Assembly (NCBI GenBank): GCA_902464615.1
Contig: CABQKA010000006.1
Location: forward strand, 1-64,000
Source: an uncultured Prevotella sp.
GTDB taxonomy: Bacteria > Bacteroidota > Bacteroidia > Bacteroidales > Bacteroidaceae
DNA length: 64,000 nt
Reading direction: 5' to 3'
In this document: one piece after another, positions 13,473 through 21,569 of the stretch
Position numbering within the stretch: position 1 is the first letter of the stretch
Layout: each line of letters starts with the position of its first letter
Program-made: the position numbers and the translations under genes
The notes under the pieces: model-generated
What the model saw: only the letters and a program-made list of their open reading frames with translations
Database searches by the model: none
Told to the model about the DNA's origin: nothing

Positions 13473-15917
13473 TCAGACGAACAGGTTCAGACCGCTGCCG
13501 CCGGCACGCTCAAGATAGGTGGCCACGCCGCCGAGCTTCACATTGTCGAGCAGTTCCTCCTTCGTGACGCCCATGACATCCATGCTCATGGTGCAGGCAA
13601 TCATCTCTATACCGTTGTCTACCGCCTGCCGCATCATGGCTTCCAGACTGTCTATGCCCTTTTCGCGCATCCGGCGCCGCATCATGCGGCTGCCCAGCCC
13701 CCACATGTTCATCTTCGAGAGCGGCAACCGCCCGCTATGCGCCGGCATCATCCAGCCGAACATGCGCCCCATAAGGTCTTTGGAGACATCCGGCTTGCGG
13801 CGCTTCTTAATGACGTTCAAACCCCAGAAAGTGAAAAACAGCGTGACTTTTTTCCCCACGGCCGCCGCCCCGTTCGCGAGGACAAAGGTGGCCAGCGCGC
13901 GATCCAGGTCGTCGCTGAACACGATAAGCGTCTGCCGGCCGGCATCCTCTCCGCGTGCGGACACTTCCTGCGGGAGGGGAGCGGAAACCGCTGCCGGTTT
14001 GCGGACCACGGCTTCGACGGTCCCGCCGGCGCGGTCCACACCCGCCAGTTCCGCACCCGTCATGCGGCACCACGCCTCCACGTCGCGCCCGAAAGCAGGG
14101 TCGGTAGCCTTCACCCGCAGCGCGCCGCCGGCGGGCAAGGCGGCATAGTGCTTCTTCAACTGGAGGATGGGACCGGGACACATCAAGCCGCAGGCATCCA
14201 CAAGGACAGCGTCCGCGCCGCGCTCCTCCGGCTTCCGCGGCCCGGGCGGGCAAGCGGCGGGAAGCACCACGGGCTGCGTTGCCGCATGCCACGTGCGGTA
14301 ACCGCCGGACAGGTTGACCACATCGGTAAAGCCGCTCTGCATGAGGATACGCGCCGCGAGGTAACCGCGCAGGCCCACGGCGCACGTGACCACGATGGTG
14401 CGGTCGCGGGGCAGTTCGTCCAGATGCCCGCGCAGGTCGTCCAGCGGCAAGTTGCGGAATCCGGGTATCGTCCCCAAGGCGTATTCCTCCGGCGTGCGCA
14501 CATCGAGCCGCACGGCCTTTTCGTCTCGCAGCAAAGCGTCGCGCCACGTCACGACACGCACGCGGCCGCTCAAAATGTTGTCTGCCACGAAGCCCGCCAT
14601 GTTGACCGGGTCTTTCGCCGAAGCATAAGGCGGCGCGTAGGCGTGTTCCAGCTCCATCAGGTCGTAGACCGTTCCGCCGCGCTGCACGACCTGTGCCAAC
14701 ATCTCCATGCGTTTGTCCACTCCCGCGTAGCCCACTGCCTGCGCGCCCAACAGCCGTCCGTCCGCCGGGGAAAAGAGAATCTTCAGACTGAACGGCTGCG
14801 CACCGGGATAGTAGCCCGCGTGCGACGTGCCGTGTGTCCACGACGAGACATAAGGGATGCCCTCGCGACGTAGCAATTTGGCGTTGGCGCCGGCCGTAGC
14901 CACGGTCAGGTCGAACACCTGGGCGACCGACGTGCCCGCCGAACCGCGGTAACGGTGCCGGTTACCATCCACCAGGTTGTCGGCCACGATGCGCCCCTGC
15001 TTATTGGCCGGACCGGCCAGCGGGATGAGAGCGGGACGCCCCGTCACCAGGTGCGTCACCTCCGCGGCGTCGCCCAAGGCATAAATAGCCTCGTCGCTCG
15101 TCTGCATAAATTCGTTCACCCGGATGCCTCCCGTCGTGCCCAGTTCCAGACCGGCCTCGCGCGCCAGCCTTGTCTCCGGCCGCACACCGATACTGAGCAC
15201 GACAAAATCCGCCGTAAGCCGTGTCCCGTCGCTCAGGTTCACGGCCACCTTGCCACTTTCGTCTTCAAAAGAGGCTACGCCGTTTTTCAAGTGGAGCGCT
15301 ACGCCGTGGTCCGTCAAGTGGCTGTGCACCATCGCCGCCATAGAGAAGTCCAACGGTCCCATGACCTGGTCGGCCGCCTCCACGAGATGGACCGCCAGCC
15401 CGGCATGGCGGAGGTTCTCGGCCATTTCCAGCCCGATGAAGCCGCCACCCACCACGACGGCGCTGCGGGCGGCGGCATCGGTCGCAGCAGCCTTGAGGGC
15501 GTCGGTGTCGGGCACGTTGCGCAAGGTAAAGATGCGGGGATGCCCGATGCCGGGAATGCGCGGCCGCAACGGTTCCGCCCCGGGCGAAAGCACGAGCCGG
15601 TCGTAGTCCTCCGTATAAGTCTCGCCCGAGTCCAGGCGGCGCACCGTCACGCGGCGGGCCTCCCGGTCGATGGCCACGACTTCCTGCTCCGTGCGGATAT
15701 CCACGCGGAAGCGCTCCCTGAAACCCTGTGCCGTCTGTACGAACAACTTGTCGCGCCCGGTAATGGTGCCGCCCACGTAGTACGGCAGCCCGCAGTTGGC
15801 ATACGACACGTACTGTCCGCGCTCAAAGAGGATAATCACAGCCTGCTCGTCGCGACGACGGAGGCGAGCGGCCACCGTGGCACCCCCGGCCACGCCACCA
15901 ATGATGAGATACTTCAT
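13473..15917 (-). CDS. CoA-disulfide-reductase-type flavoenzyme fused to rhodanese, TusA and DsrE domains
   Basis: 814 residues, four modules. Residues 1 to about 450 form a pyridine nucleotide-disulfide oxidoreductase with FAD motif IIGGVAGGATVAARLRR, active Cys42 in YANCGLPYYVGG, NAD motif VVVGGGFIGLEMAE and YALGDAAEV. A rhodanese domain at about 455-545 carries VTCAVGLRGY. A TusA domain at about 568-640 carries DACGLMCPGP. A DsrE/DsrE2-like domain at about 661-814 carries IACTMSMDVMG. Together these would reduce a persulfide/polysulfide and relay sulfane sulfur between cysteines in one chain. Downstream of a MarR gene by 77 nt and likely regulated by it. The physiological acceptor is unknown. 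Confidence 0.9.
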   Translation of the reverse strand: MKYLIIGGVAGGATVAARLRRRDEQAVIILFERGQYVSYANCGLPYYVGGTITGRDKLFVQTAQGFRERFRVDIRTEQEVVAIDREARRVTVRRLDSGETYTEDYDRLVLSPGAEPLRPRIPGIGHPRIFTLRNVPDTDALKAAATDAAARSAVVVGGGFIGLEMAENLRHAGLAVHLVEAADQVMGPLDFSMAAMVHSHLTDHGVALHLKNGVASFEDESGKVAVNLSDGTRLTADFVVLSIGVRPETRLAREAGLELGTTGGIRVNEFMQTSDEAIYALGDAAEVTHLVTGRPALIPLAGPANKQGRIVADNLVDGNRHRYRGSAGTSVAQVFDLTVATAGANAKLLRREGIPYVSSWTHGTSHAGYYPGAQPFSLKILFSPADGRLLGAQAVGYAGVDKRMEMLAQVVQRGGTVYDLMELEHAYAPPYASAKDPVNMAGFVADNILSGRVRVVTWRDALLRDEKAVRLDVRTPEEYALGTIPGFRNLPLDDLRGHLDELPRDRTIVVTCAVGLRGYLAARILMQSGFTDVVNLSGGYRTWHAATQPVVLPAACPPGPRKPEERGADAVLVDACGLMCPGPILQLKKHYAALPAGGALRVKATDPAFGRDVEAWCRMTGAELAGVDRAGGTVEAVVRKPAAVSAPLPQEVSARGEDAGRQTLIVFSDDLDRALATFVLANGAAAVGKKVTLFFTFWGLNVIKKRRKPDVSKDLMGRMFGWMMPAHSGRLPLSKMNMWGLGSRMMRRRMREKGIDSLEAMMRQAVDNGIEMIACTMSMDVMGVTKEELLDNVKLGGVATYLERAGGSGLNLFV

Positions 15918-15940
15918 AGCGATTCTATTTTTGATTGTAA

Positions 15941-15961
15941 ATATTTCTTAGTAGAAAATAT
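15941..15961. promoter_or_regulatory. Candidate MarR operator between marR and the oxidoreductase gene
   Basis: An imperfect AT-rich inverted repeat (ATATTT near the left end, AAATAT at the right) contains AGTAGAAAATAT at 15950-15961. That 12-mer recurs with one change upstream of the MarR gene. It lies about 24 nt upstream of the oxidoreductase ATG on the minus strand. Confidence 0.45.
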
Positions 15962-15994
15962 CAATGAGCATTATGCCCCGCCGCCCGGTGACTT

Positions 15995-16354
15995 TTATCC
16001 CAGGCAGGCGCGCAACGCGGCGAAGAGTTCCTCAAGGTCTTTCTGTCCGCCATGCAGGGCCTCGACGCGCTCCCGCCCTTGGTCGGTCAGTGTGAAAAGC
16101 ATCTGCCGCCGGTCGGCCGGATTGAGCAGACGAAGCAGCAAACCTCTCGTTTCCATATCGTTAATCACGCGCGAGACACGGGAATTGGAGAGACCGACGA
16201 AGTCGCTCAACGCGCCGGCGGTGCGTGCCACGCCGTCTTTGAGGCAGCAGAGTACCATGGCTTCGTTAATCGTCAGTCCGTTTTTCTGACTGAATCCGCG
16301 CTCAAACTGATAGAGCGTCTTGTATAAATCTTTGATAGCACAAATTGGTTCCAT
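15995..16354 (-). CDS. MarR-family transcriptional regulator
   Basis: 119 residues with a winged-helix core (LTINEAMVLCCLKDGVARTAGALSDFVGLSNSRVSRVINDMETRGLLLRLLNPADRRQMLFTLTDQG). It carries cysteines at 5, 36, 37 and 117, so redox or persulfide sensing is conceivable. The start at 16354 (MEPICAIKDLYKTL) is chosen because an upstream in-frame ATG at 16381 overlaps the -7 box. It precedes the sulfur-transfer oxidoreductase on the same strand. Control of that gene and itself is inferred from the shared 12-mer in both upstream regions. Confidence 0.88.
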   Translation of the reverse strand: MEPICAIKDLYKTLYQFERGFSQKNGLTINEAMVLCCLKDGVARTAGALSDFVGLSNSRVSRVINDMETRGLLLRLLNPADRRQMLFTLTDQGRERVEALHGGQKDLEELFAALRACLG

Positions 16355-16378
16355 GAAAGTGGCGATGAATTTACGGGA

Positions 16379-16408
16379 CAAAGATAGAGATTTAGTTTTA
16401 TCTGCAAA
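16379..16408 (-). promoter_or_regulatory. Promoter of the marR operon
   Basis: On the minus strand TTTG (16405-16408) and TATCTTTG (16379-16386) are separated by 18 nt, close to the Bacteroidota consensus. The predicted start lies near 16372, leaving a leader of about 18 nt. Confidence 0.7.
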
Positions 16409-16429
16409 AATTTTTCAGTAAAAAATATT
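16409..16429. promoter_or_regulatory. Candidate MarR operator upstream of marR
   Basis: It contains AGTAAAAAATAT at 16417-16428, matching 11 of 12 positions of the 12-mer at 15950-15961 in the same orientation. It immediately abuts the -33 box. Confidence 0.45.
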
Positions 16430-16490
16430 CGCAATAAGAACAATATTGTCTCACATACTTGCCGCCTACGCTGCGACAACGGCTCCGGCA

Positions 16491-16549
16491 ACGGGGCTTA
16501 GGCGCGTTTGCACGGGGCTTAGGCGCGTCGTTCCCGGGCTTAGGCGTGT
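16491..16549. repeat. Array E of the 21-bp intergenic repeat (three units)
   Basis: Units start at 16491 and 16512 (both ACGGGGCTTAGGCGCGT, identical) and 16533 (CCCGGGCTTAGGCGTGT). It lies between the divergent marR and sulfatase promoters. The rest of this 415-nt gap shows no gene. Confidence 0.93.
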
Positions 16550-16688
16550 GGAAGCCGCAACCGTGCCCCGCCGCCAGGAAACCGGCGCAAGGGCACGCGG
16601 GCAAGCCGCCGGCCACACACCGCGACGGCAAAACGTCGGGCCATAAAGAAAAGCGGCTGCGGGAAACGGCCGTATGCGTTTTTTTTCG

Positions 16689-16696
16689 TACCTTTG
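16689..16696 (+). promoter_or_regulatory. -7 box for the sulfatase gene
   Basis: TACCTTTG matches TAnnTTTG. The predicted leader is about 65 nt. Confidence 0.55.
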
Positions 16697-16769
16697 ACCG
16701 TCGGATACCGCCGCAGGAAATACGCGACGCCCCATCCCTTGTCTTCACTCCTATATATTATATACCACC

Positions 16770-18302
16770 ATGAACCGCTATTTACTCTTCCCCCTAATGG
16801 GAATGGCCGCAGCCGGTGCAGCAGCCCAGCAAGGCCAGTTGCCCAACGTGATTTTCCTGGTTGCCGACGACCTTGGTTACGGCGACCTGTCCTGCTATGG
16901 CGCACAGCGCGTCCAGACTCCTGCTACTGACAGCGTGGCGCAGGCCGGGCTGCGCTTTGTAGACGCCCACGCCGTGGCTTCCACCAGCACGCCGTCGCGC
17001 TACTCACTCCTGACGGGCGAATACGCTTTCCGCCGCCGCGACACCGGTGTGGCGGCAGGCAATGCCGCACTCATCATCCATCCGGACCAATACACCCTGG
17101 CCGACGCCTTCCGCCAGAAAGGCTACGCCACTGCGGCTATCGGGAAATGGCACCTCGGACTCGGCGCAAAGACCGGGCAGCAGGACTGGAACAAACTCAT
17201 CACGCCCAACCTGGCAGACCTGGGATTTGACTACTCCTACATCATGGCGGCAACGGCAGACCGCGTGCCGTGTGTATATATCGAAAACGGCCGGGTGGCC
17301 AACTATGACCTGTCGGCCCCCATCGAAGTCAGCTACCGGCAAAACTTCCCCGGCGAGCCGACCGGCAAAGACAATCCGGAACTGCTCACCAAACTGAAGC
17401 CCAGCCACGGCCACGACCAGAGCATTGTGAACGGCATCAGCCGCATAGGCTTCATGAAAGGCGGGGGTAAGGCGCTGTGGGAAGACGAGCACATCGCCGA
17501 CTCCATCGTAAGCCACGCCATCGCGTTCATGGAGCGTGAGGCGAAGGAAGGTCCGTTCTTCATGTACCTCTGTACGAACGATGTCCACGTGCCCCGTTAC
17601 CCGTCCGAACGGTTCAGGGGAAAAAGCCCGATGGGACTGCGCGGCGACGCCATCCTCCAGTTCGACTGGACGGTGGGCCGCATCACGGAGACGCTGCGCC
17701 GCCTGGGCATCGCCGACAACACGTTGCTCGTCATCACAAGCGACAACGGCCCCGTGCTGGACGACGGCTATGCCGACGAAGCCATACCCTTAGCCGGAGA
17801 CCACAAGCCCGGCGGCCCGTTCCGCGGCGGGAAATACAGCGCTTTCGAAGCCGGGACCACCGTGCCCTTCATCGTGAGCTGGCCGGGACACATCGAAGGC
17901 GGACGGGTGGACACCGCACTCATCTCGCACGTAGACGCACTGGCCTCGATGGCACGGCTCGTCGGCGTCAACCTGCCGGACAGCGCCGCGCCGGACAGCC
18001 GGGACTGCCTCGACACATGGCTGGGCCGCTGCGAGGGCGGACAGCGGGGTTACGTCATCACGACGGGGAACAACTACAACATAGAAGTGCGCACCAAGGA
18101 GTGGAAGTACATCGAGCCGCGGCAGGGCGGACCGATGGTGAGCTGGGGGCCGAAAATCGAAACGGGTAACAGCACGCAACCGCAGCTTTACAGCCGGACG
18201 GGAAAGAACGACGAGCGCGAGAACGTCGCAGCCGAACACCCGGAGGTCGTAGCTGAAATGGAGGCCGTCGCCAAACGTGTGGCGGCCGGCAGTGCGGAGT
18301 GA
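16770..18302 (+). CDS. Secreted sulfatase, serine type
   Basis: 510 residues with a Sec signal peptide (cleavage near AAAQ, residue 20). The N-terminal alkaline-phosphatase-like core starts NVIFLVADDLGYGDLSCYG (metal-binding DD). The sulfatase signature is STPSRYSLLTG with Ser73 at the position matured to formylglycine, so it depends on an anaerobic radical-SAM maturase, not seen here. Further motifs are GKWHLGLG, TSDNGPV and DHKPGGPFRGGK. It should remove sulfate from a glycan in the periplasm or at the surface. It stands alone without susC/susD or other degradative genes next to it, and the substrate is not predictable. Confidence 0.93.
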   Translation: MNRYLLFPLMGMAAAGAAAQQGQLPNVIFLVADDLGYGDLSCYGAQRVQTPATDSVAQAGLRFVDAHAVASTSTPSRYSLLTGEYAFRRRDTGVAAGNAALIIHPDQYTLADAFRQKGYATAAIGKWHLGLGAKTGQQDWNKLITPNLADLGFDYSYIMAATADRVPCVYIENGRVANYDLSAPIEVSYRQNFPGEPTGKDNPELLTKLKPSHGHDQSIVNGISRIGFMKGGGKALWEDEHIADSIVSHAIAFMEREAKEGPFFMYLCTNDVHVPRYPSERFRGKSPMGLRGDAILQFDWTVGRITETLRRLGIADNTLLVITSDNGPVLDDGYADEAIPLAGDHKPGGPFRGGKYSAFEAGTTVPFIVSWPGHIEGGRVDTALISHVDALASMARLVGVNLPDSAAPDSRDCLDTWLGRCEGGQRGYVITTGNNYNIEVRTKEWKYIEPRQGGPMVSWGPKIETGNSTQPQLYSRTGKNDERENVAAEHPEVVAEMEAVAKRVAAGSAE

Positions 18303-18323
18303 ACCGCCACCCATTCCCCTATA

Positions 18324-18370
18324 AAAGCCCTCTGCCGCAGGAAGATGAGACTCCCGCGGCAGAGGGCTTT
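18324..18370. terminator. Bidirectional terminator between sulfatase and lpxB
   Basis: AAAGCCCTCTGCCGC (18324-18338) pairs perfectly over 15 bp with GCGGCAGAGGGCTTT (18356-18370). It lies between convergent genes with T/A tracts built into the stem base. Confidence 0.8.
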
Positions 18371-18394
18371 CCGTAATGCCGGACAGAGGCGCAC

Positions 18395-19546
18395 TTACCG
18401 GCCGCGCAAACGGCGTACCATGTCGGCCGCCGCCCTGCGCGGGGCACCGGGAGAACCTAAGCGGGCAGCCATGCGGGCATAGCCCTCCAGCATCGCGGCC
18501 CGCCGCCCGCCGCCGGGCAGTATGGAAGCCAGATGGCTGCGCACGTTCCCGACGGTCATTGCGCCGGCCACGAGTTCCGGCACCACTTCCTCGCCGCACA
18601 CCAGGTTGACCAGCGAGATGTAGGGTACTTTCAGCAACAGGCGGCGCAGAATGCTGATGAACCAGCCGCAGCCTATGTAATAGCACACCACTTGGGGCAC
18701 ACGGAAAAGGGCGGTCTCGAGCGTGGCGGTGCCGCTGGTCACCAGCGCGGCCTTGGCCTGCGCCAGGAGGGCGTATGTGCGGTCCTCCACCAGCTGGCAC
18801 CAGCCGGCCTCCAAGGCACCGGGGCAACTGCGCTCCACGATGTGCCGGTAGAAATCCAAGGGGAGCGCCGGCGCGCAAGCAACGGCCAGCCGGTAGCCCT
18901 GTCCGGCATAAGGGGCGGCCGCACGGAGCATGCGCGACAAGTTGTCCGCCACCTCCTGCCTGCGGGAGCCGGGCAGGAGGGCTATGAGCGGCAAATCGCC
19001 GCCCGCCGCGCCGGCTTCGGGACGGGCGGTCTGCCAGGCCGCCACCTCGTCGACCGTAGGGTTGCCTACGTAAGTGATGGGATAATGGTGTTTCCCTTCA
19101 AAGAAGTCCACTTCAAAGGGAAGGATGGAGTACAGATGGTCCACATCGCGCCGGATGGCGTGGATGCGCCGTTCTTTCCACGCCCAAATCTTCGGGGAGA
19201 TGTAGTAATAGACCGGGCACAGCGCAGCGCGGCGCACAAACCGGGCCACCCGGAGGTTGAAGCCGGGATAGTCCACGAGTATCACCACGTCCGGCCGCCA
19301 AAGGGAAATGGCCGCCTCGCACTGGCGGGCACCGCGCAGGATGGTGCGCAGGTGGAGCAGGACGGGGATGAAGCCCATATAGGCCAGGTCGCGGTAATGG
19401 CGCAGCAGCCGGCCGCCGACGGCCGCCATGCGGTCACCGCCGAAAAAGCGGAACTCGGCCGAAGGATCCTCGGCACGGAGCGCCTGCATCAGGTGGGCGG
19501 CGTGGAGGTCGCCGCTGGCTTCGCCGGCTATCAGAAAGTATTTCAT
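18395..19546 (-). CDS. lpxB: Lipid-A-disaccharide synthase
   Basis: 383 residues, GT19 family. It joins UDP-2,3-diacylglucosamine to lipid X in lipid A synthesis at the inner membrane. Characteristic segments are YFLIAGEASGDLHAAHLMQAL at the N-terminus, LAYMGFIPVL, VVILVDYPGFNLRVARF, YYYISPKIWAWKERR, LPFEVDFFE, TYVGNPTVDEV, LLPGSRRQEV and TSGTATLETALFRVPQVVCYY. It follows surE on the same strand with a gap of 48 nt, probably one transcript. Confidence 0.96.
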   Translation of the reverse strand: MKYFLIAGEASGDLHAAHLMQALRAEDPSAEFRFFGGDRMAAVGGRLLRHYRDLAYMGFIPVLLHLRTILRGARQCEAAISLWRPDVVILVDYPGFNLRVARFVRRAALCPVYYYISPKIWAWKERRIHAIRRDVDHLYSILPFEVDFFEGKHHYPITYVGNPTVDEVAAWQTARPEAGAAGGDLPLIALLPGSRRQEVADNLSRMLRAAAPYAGQGYRLAVACAPALPLDFYRHIVERSCPGALEAGWCQLVEDRTYALLAQAKAALVTSGTATLETALFRVPQVVCYYIGCGWFISILRRLLLKVPYISLVNLVCGEEVVPELVAGAMTVGNVRSHLASILPGGGRRAAMLEGYARMAARLGSPGAPRRAAADMVRRLRGR

Positions 19547-19594
19547 GGGCGCTATTCAAAGCAAATATTCCGGCCCGGGACGGGCCGCGCGGGT

Positions 19595-20353
19595 TCAAAG
19601 CACGTTTTTCAAGACCTCGGCAAGCTCCGTGGCCGTCACGTCGAGCTGCGTCGGCGTCACTGCCACATACCCGTGGGCCAGGGCCCAGCGGTCCGTCTCC
19701 TCAGCTTCAGGCTCCAGCTCGCGGCAGTCGCCCGCCAGCCAGAAATAGCGGTCGTCGTAGGGCCGGGGACAGGGCGTAAGCTCGTTCTCCCAACGGCTGC
19801 GGGCCATGCGGCATACGCGCACGCCCTCGAAACGCTCGCGCTTGGGGAAGTTGATGTTGAGACAGGTATAGGGCGGCAGACCGGCCGCAATAGCCTTGAA
19901 CACGAAATCGACCAGATAGGGGGCCAGCGGCGTGAAGTCGGCGTCGGGCGAATGGTCGCAGAGCGAAAACGCCACGGAGGGATAGCCTTGGAGCGCCCCT
20001 TCGGTGGCCACACCCATCGTGCCGGAGTAATGGGAGTTGACGGAAGAATTGTCGCCATGATTGATTCCGCCCACGACAAGGTCGGGCCTGCGGTCGCGGA
20101 ATACGTTGAGCGCCAGCTTCACACAGTCCACAGGCGTACCGCTGCAAGCGCAGACCGTAAGCCCAGGATCACGGCGCAACACGTCGTAGTGGATGGGATA
20201 AACGGAAGAGATGGCGCACCCGGCGCCCGAACGCGGCGCGTCGGGCGCCACGACCAGGAGGTCGGCCACGGGGCGCAACGTGTCGATGAGGAAGTTGATG
20301 CCTTTCGCCGTTACGCCGTCGTCGTTGGAGATGAGCAGATAGGGTCTTGACAT
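19595..20353 (-). CDS. surE: 5'/3'-nucleotidase SurE
   Basis: 252 residues. It begins MSRPYLLISNDDGVTAKGINFL, with the paired Asp metal ligands of SurE. VVAPDAPRSGAGCAIS, CSGTPVDCVKLAL, DLVVGGINHGDNSSVNSHYSGTMGVATEGAL and CLNINFPK follow. It dephosphorylates nucleoside monophosphates. The start at 20353 is the family's normal start; longer upstream reading enters array F and is rejected. The surE-lpxB pairing is usual in Bacteroidota. Confidence 0.96.
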   Translation of the reverse strand: MSRPYLLISNDDGVTAKGINFLIDTLRPVADLLVVAPDAPRSGAGCAISSVYPIHYDVLRRDPGLTVCACSGTPVDCVKLALNVFRDRRPDLVVGGINHGDNSSVNSHYSGTMGVATEGALQGYPSVAFSLCDHSPDADFTPLAPYLVDFVFKAIAAGLPPYTCLNINFPKRERFEGVRVCRMARSRWENELTPCPRPYDDRYFWLAGDCRELEPEAEETDRWALAHGYVAVTPTQLDVTATELAEVLKNVL

Positions 20354-20412
20354 AATAAAAAAGAATGACGCCGGGAGCCGGAGCAGCACAGCGGCCGCAC
20401 CGTCCGGCCGGG

Positions 20413-20420
20413 CAAAAATA
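20413..20420 (-). promoter_or_regulatory. -7 box for surE-lpxB
   Basis: The minus strand reads TATTTTTG (TAnnTTTG), predicting a leader of about 50 nt. Confidence 0.5.
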
Positions 20421-20472
20421 CGAAAAAATCGCCACCCGTATGGGCACGGAAGGCAGAAATGGCCGGCAACGG

Positions 20473-20552
20473 GGCGGGAGTATGCCCGGAAAAACGGGGC
20501 TAAGGCCAGGAACGACGGCAATAAGGACAGTTTCCACGGGAATAAGCCCCGT
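20473..20552. repeat. Array F of the 21-bp intergenic repeat (four units)
   Basis: Clear units start at 20494 (ACGGGGCTAAGGCCAGG), 20515 (ACGGCAATAAGGACAGT) and 20536 (ACGGGAATAAGCCCCGT). A degenerate unit sits in phase at 20473 (GGCGGGAGTATGCCCGG). It lies between the divergent surE and parA promoters. Confidence 0.9.
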
Positions 20553-20702
20553 GGCGGAGAGTCGCGGGAAAAGGGCACGCGCCCTGGCGGCAAGCCTGCC
20601 GGGACAGGGCGCGAGGAGCCGCGCCAAGTGCTCTGCATGGGACAGAAACGGGCGGCGCACTGCAAAAATTGTCGGAAGCCGGACAGTTACAAGAAAAATT
20701 GC

Positions 20703-20710
20703 TACCTTTG
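20703..20710 (+). promoter_or_regulatory. -7 box for the parA operon
   Basis: TACCTTTG matches TAnnTTTG. The predicted leader is about 50 nt. Confidence 0.55.
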
Positions 20711-20766
20711 CAGAAGATTGTCGCCCTGTCCCGGCCGGGGCCGCGACAGGGACAAAACTTACGCAT

Positions 20767-21531
20767 ATGGGCAAAATCATTGCATTAGCGAACCAAAAAG
20801 GCGGTGTCGGCAAGACTACGACGTCGATGAACCTGGCCGCCTCGCTCGCCACGCTGGAAAAGAAGGTGCTGCTTATAGACGCCGACCCGCAGGCCAACGC
20901 CTCGTCCGGCTTAGGCGTGGACCTCAGCAAGGTGGACTGCTCCATCTACGAGTGCCTCGTTAGCCAGGCCGACCTGCGCGAAGCCATCTACACGACAGAC
21001 ATCGAACGCCTGGACATCGTACCCTCCCACATCAACCTGGTGGGGGCAGAGGTGGAGATGCTCAACTTCACCGAACGGGAATACGTGTTCCGCAAGCTGC
21101 TCGCGCCCATCAAGGAGGAGTATGACTTCATCCTCATCGACTGCTCCCCCTCCCTGGGCCTCATCACCGTGAACGCCCTCACCGCGGCCAACTCCGTCAT
21201 CATCCCCGTGCAGTGCGAGTATTTCGCCCTCGAAGGTATCAGCAAACTGCTCAACACCATAAAAATCATCAAAAAGAAACTGAACCCGGAACTGGAAATC
21301 GAAGGTTTCCTGCTGACGATGTACGACAGCCGCCTGCGCCTGGCCAACCAGATTTACGACGAAGTAAAGCGGCACTTCCAGGAACTGGTGTTCAAGACCG
21401 TCATCCAGCGCAACGTGAAACTCTCCGAAGCGCCCAGCCACGGCCTGCCCGCCATCCTTTACGACGCAGACTCGACCGGCGCGAAAAATCACTTGGCCCT
21501 GGCCAAGGAAATCATCCAGAAGAACGCCTGA
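20767..21531 (+). CDS. parA: Chromosome-partitioning ATPase ParA (Soj)
   Basis: 254 residues. A deviant Walker A motif (ANQKGGVGKTTTSMNLA) opens the protein, followed by LLIDADPQANASSGLG and the switch/Walker B segment FILIDCSPSLGLITVNAL. It has no N-terminal HTH, so it is a chromosomal-type ParA that forms ATP-dependent gradients on the nucleoid. The ATG at 20767 matches the family start; longer upstream frames pass through array F and the promoter. parB follows after 38 nt. Confidence 0.96.
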   Translation: MGKIIALANQKGGVGKTTTSMNLAASLATLEKKVLLIDADPQANASSGLGVDLSKVDCSIYECLVSQADLREAIYTTDIERLDIVPSHINLVGAEVEMLNFTEREYVFRKLLAPIKEEYDFILIDCSPSLGLITVNALTAANSVIIPVQCEYFALEGISKLLNTIKIIKKKLNPELEIEGFLLTMYDSRLRLANQIYDEVKRHFQELVFKTVIQRNVKLSEAPSHGLPAILYDADSTGAKNHLALAKEIIQKNA

Positions 21532-21569
21532 GCCGCAGCGCCACCACCGCACGTAGACCAAAGTAGAAC

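Noticed and set aside
20473..20552. Replication origin iterons or parS near parA
   Set aside because: The same 21-bp units occur at twelve other places in the window, so they are not specific to parAB. No TGTTTCACGTGAAACA-type parS or DnaA-box cluster was seen.
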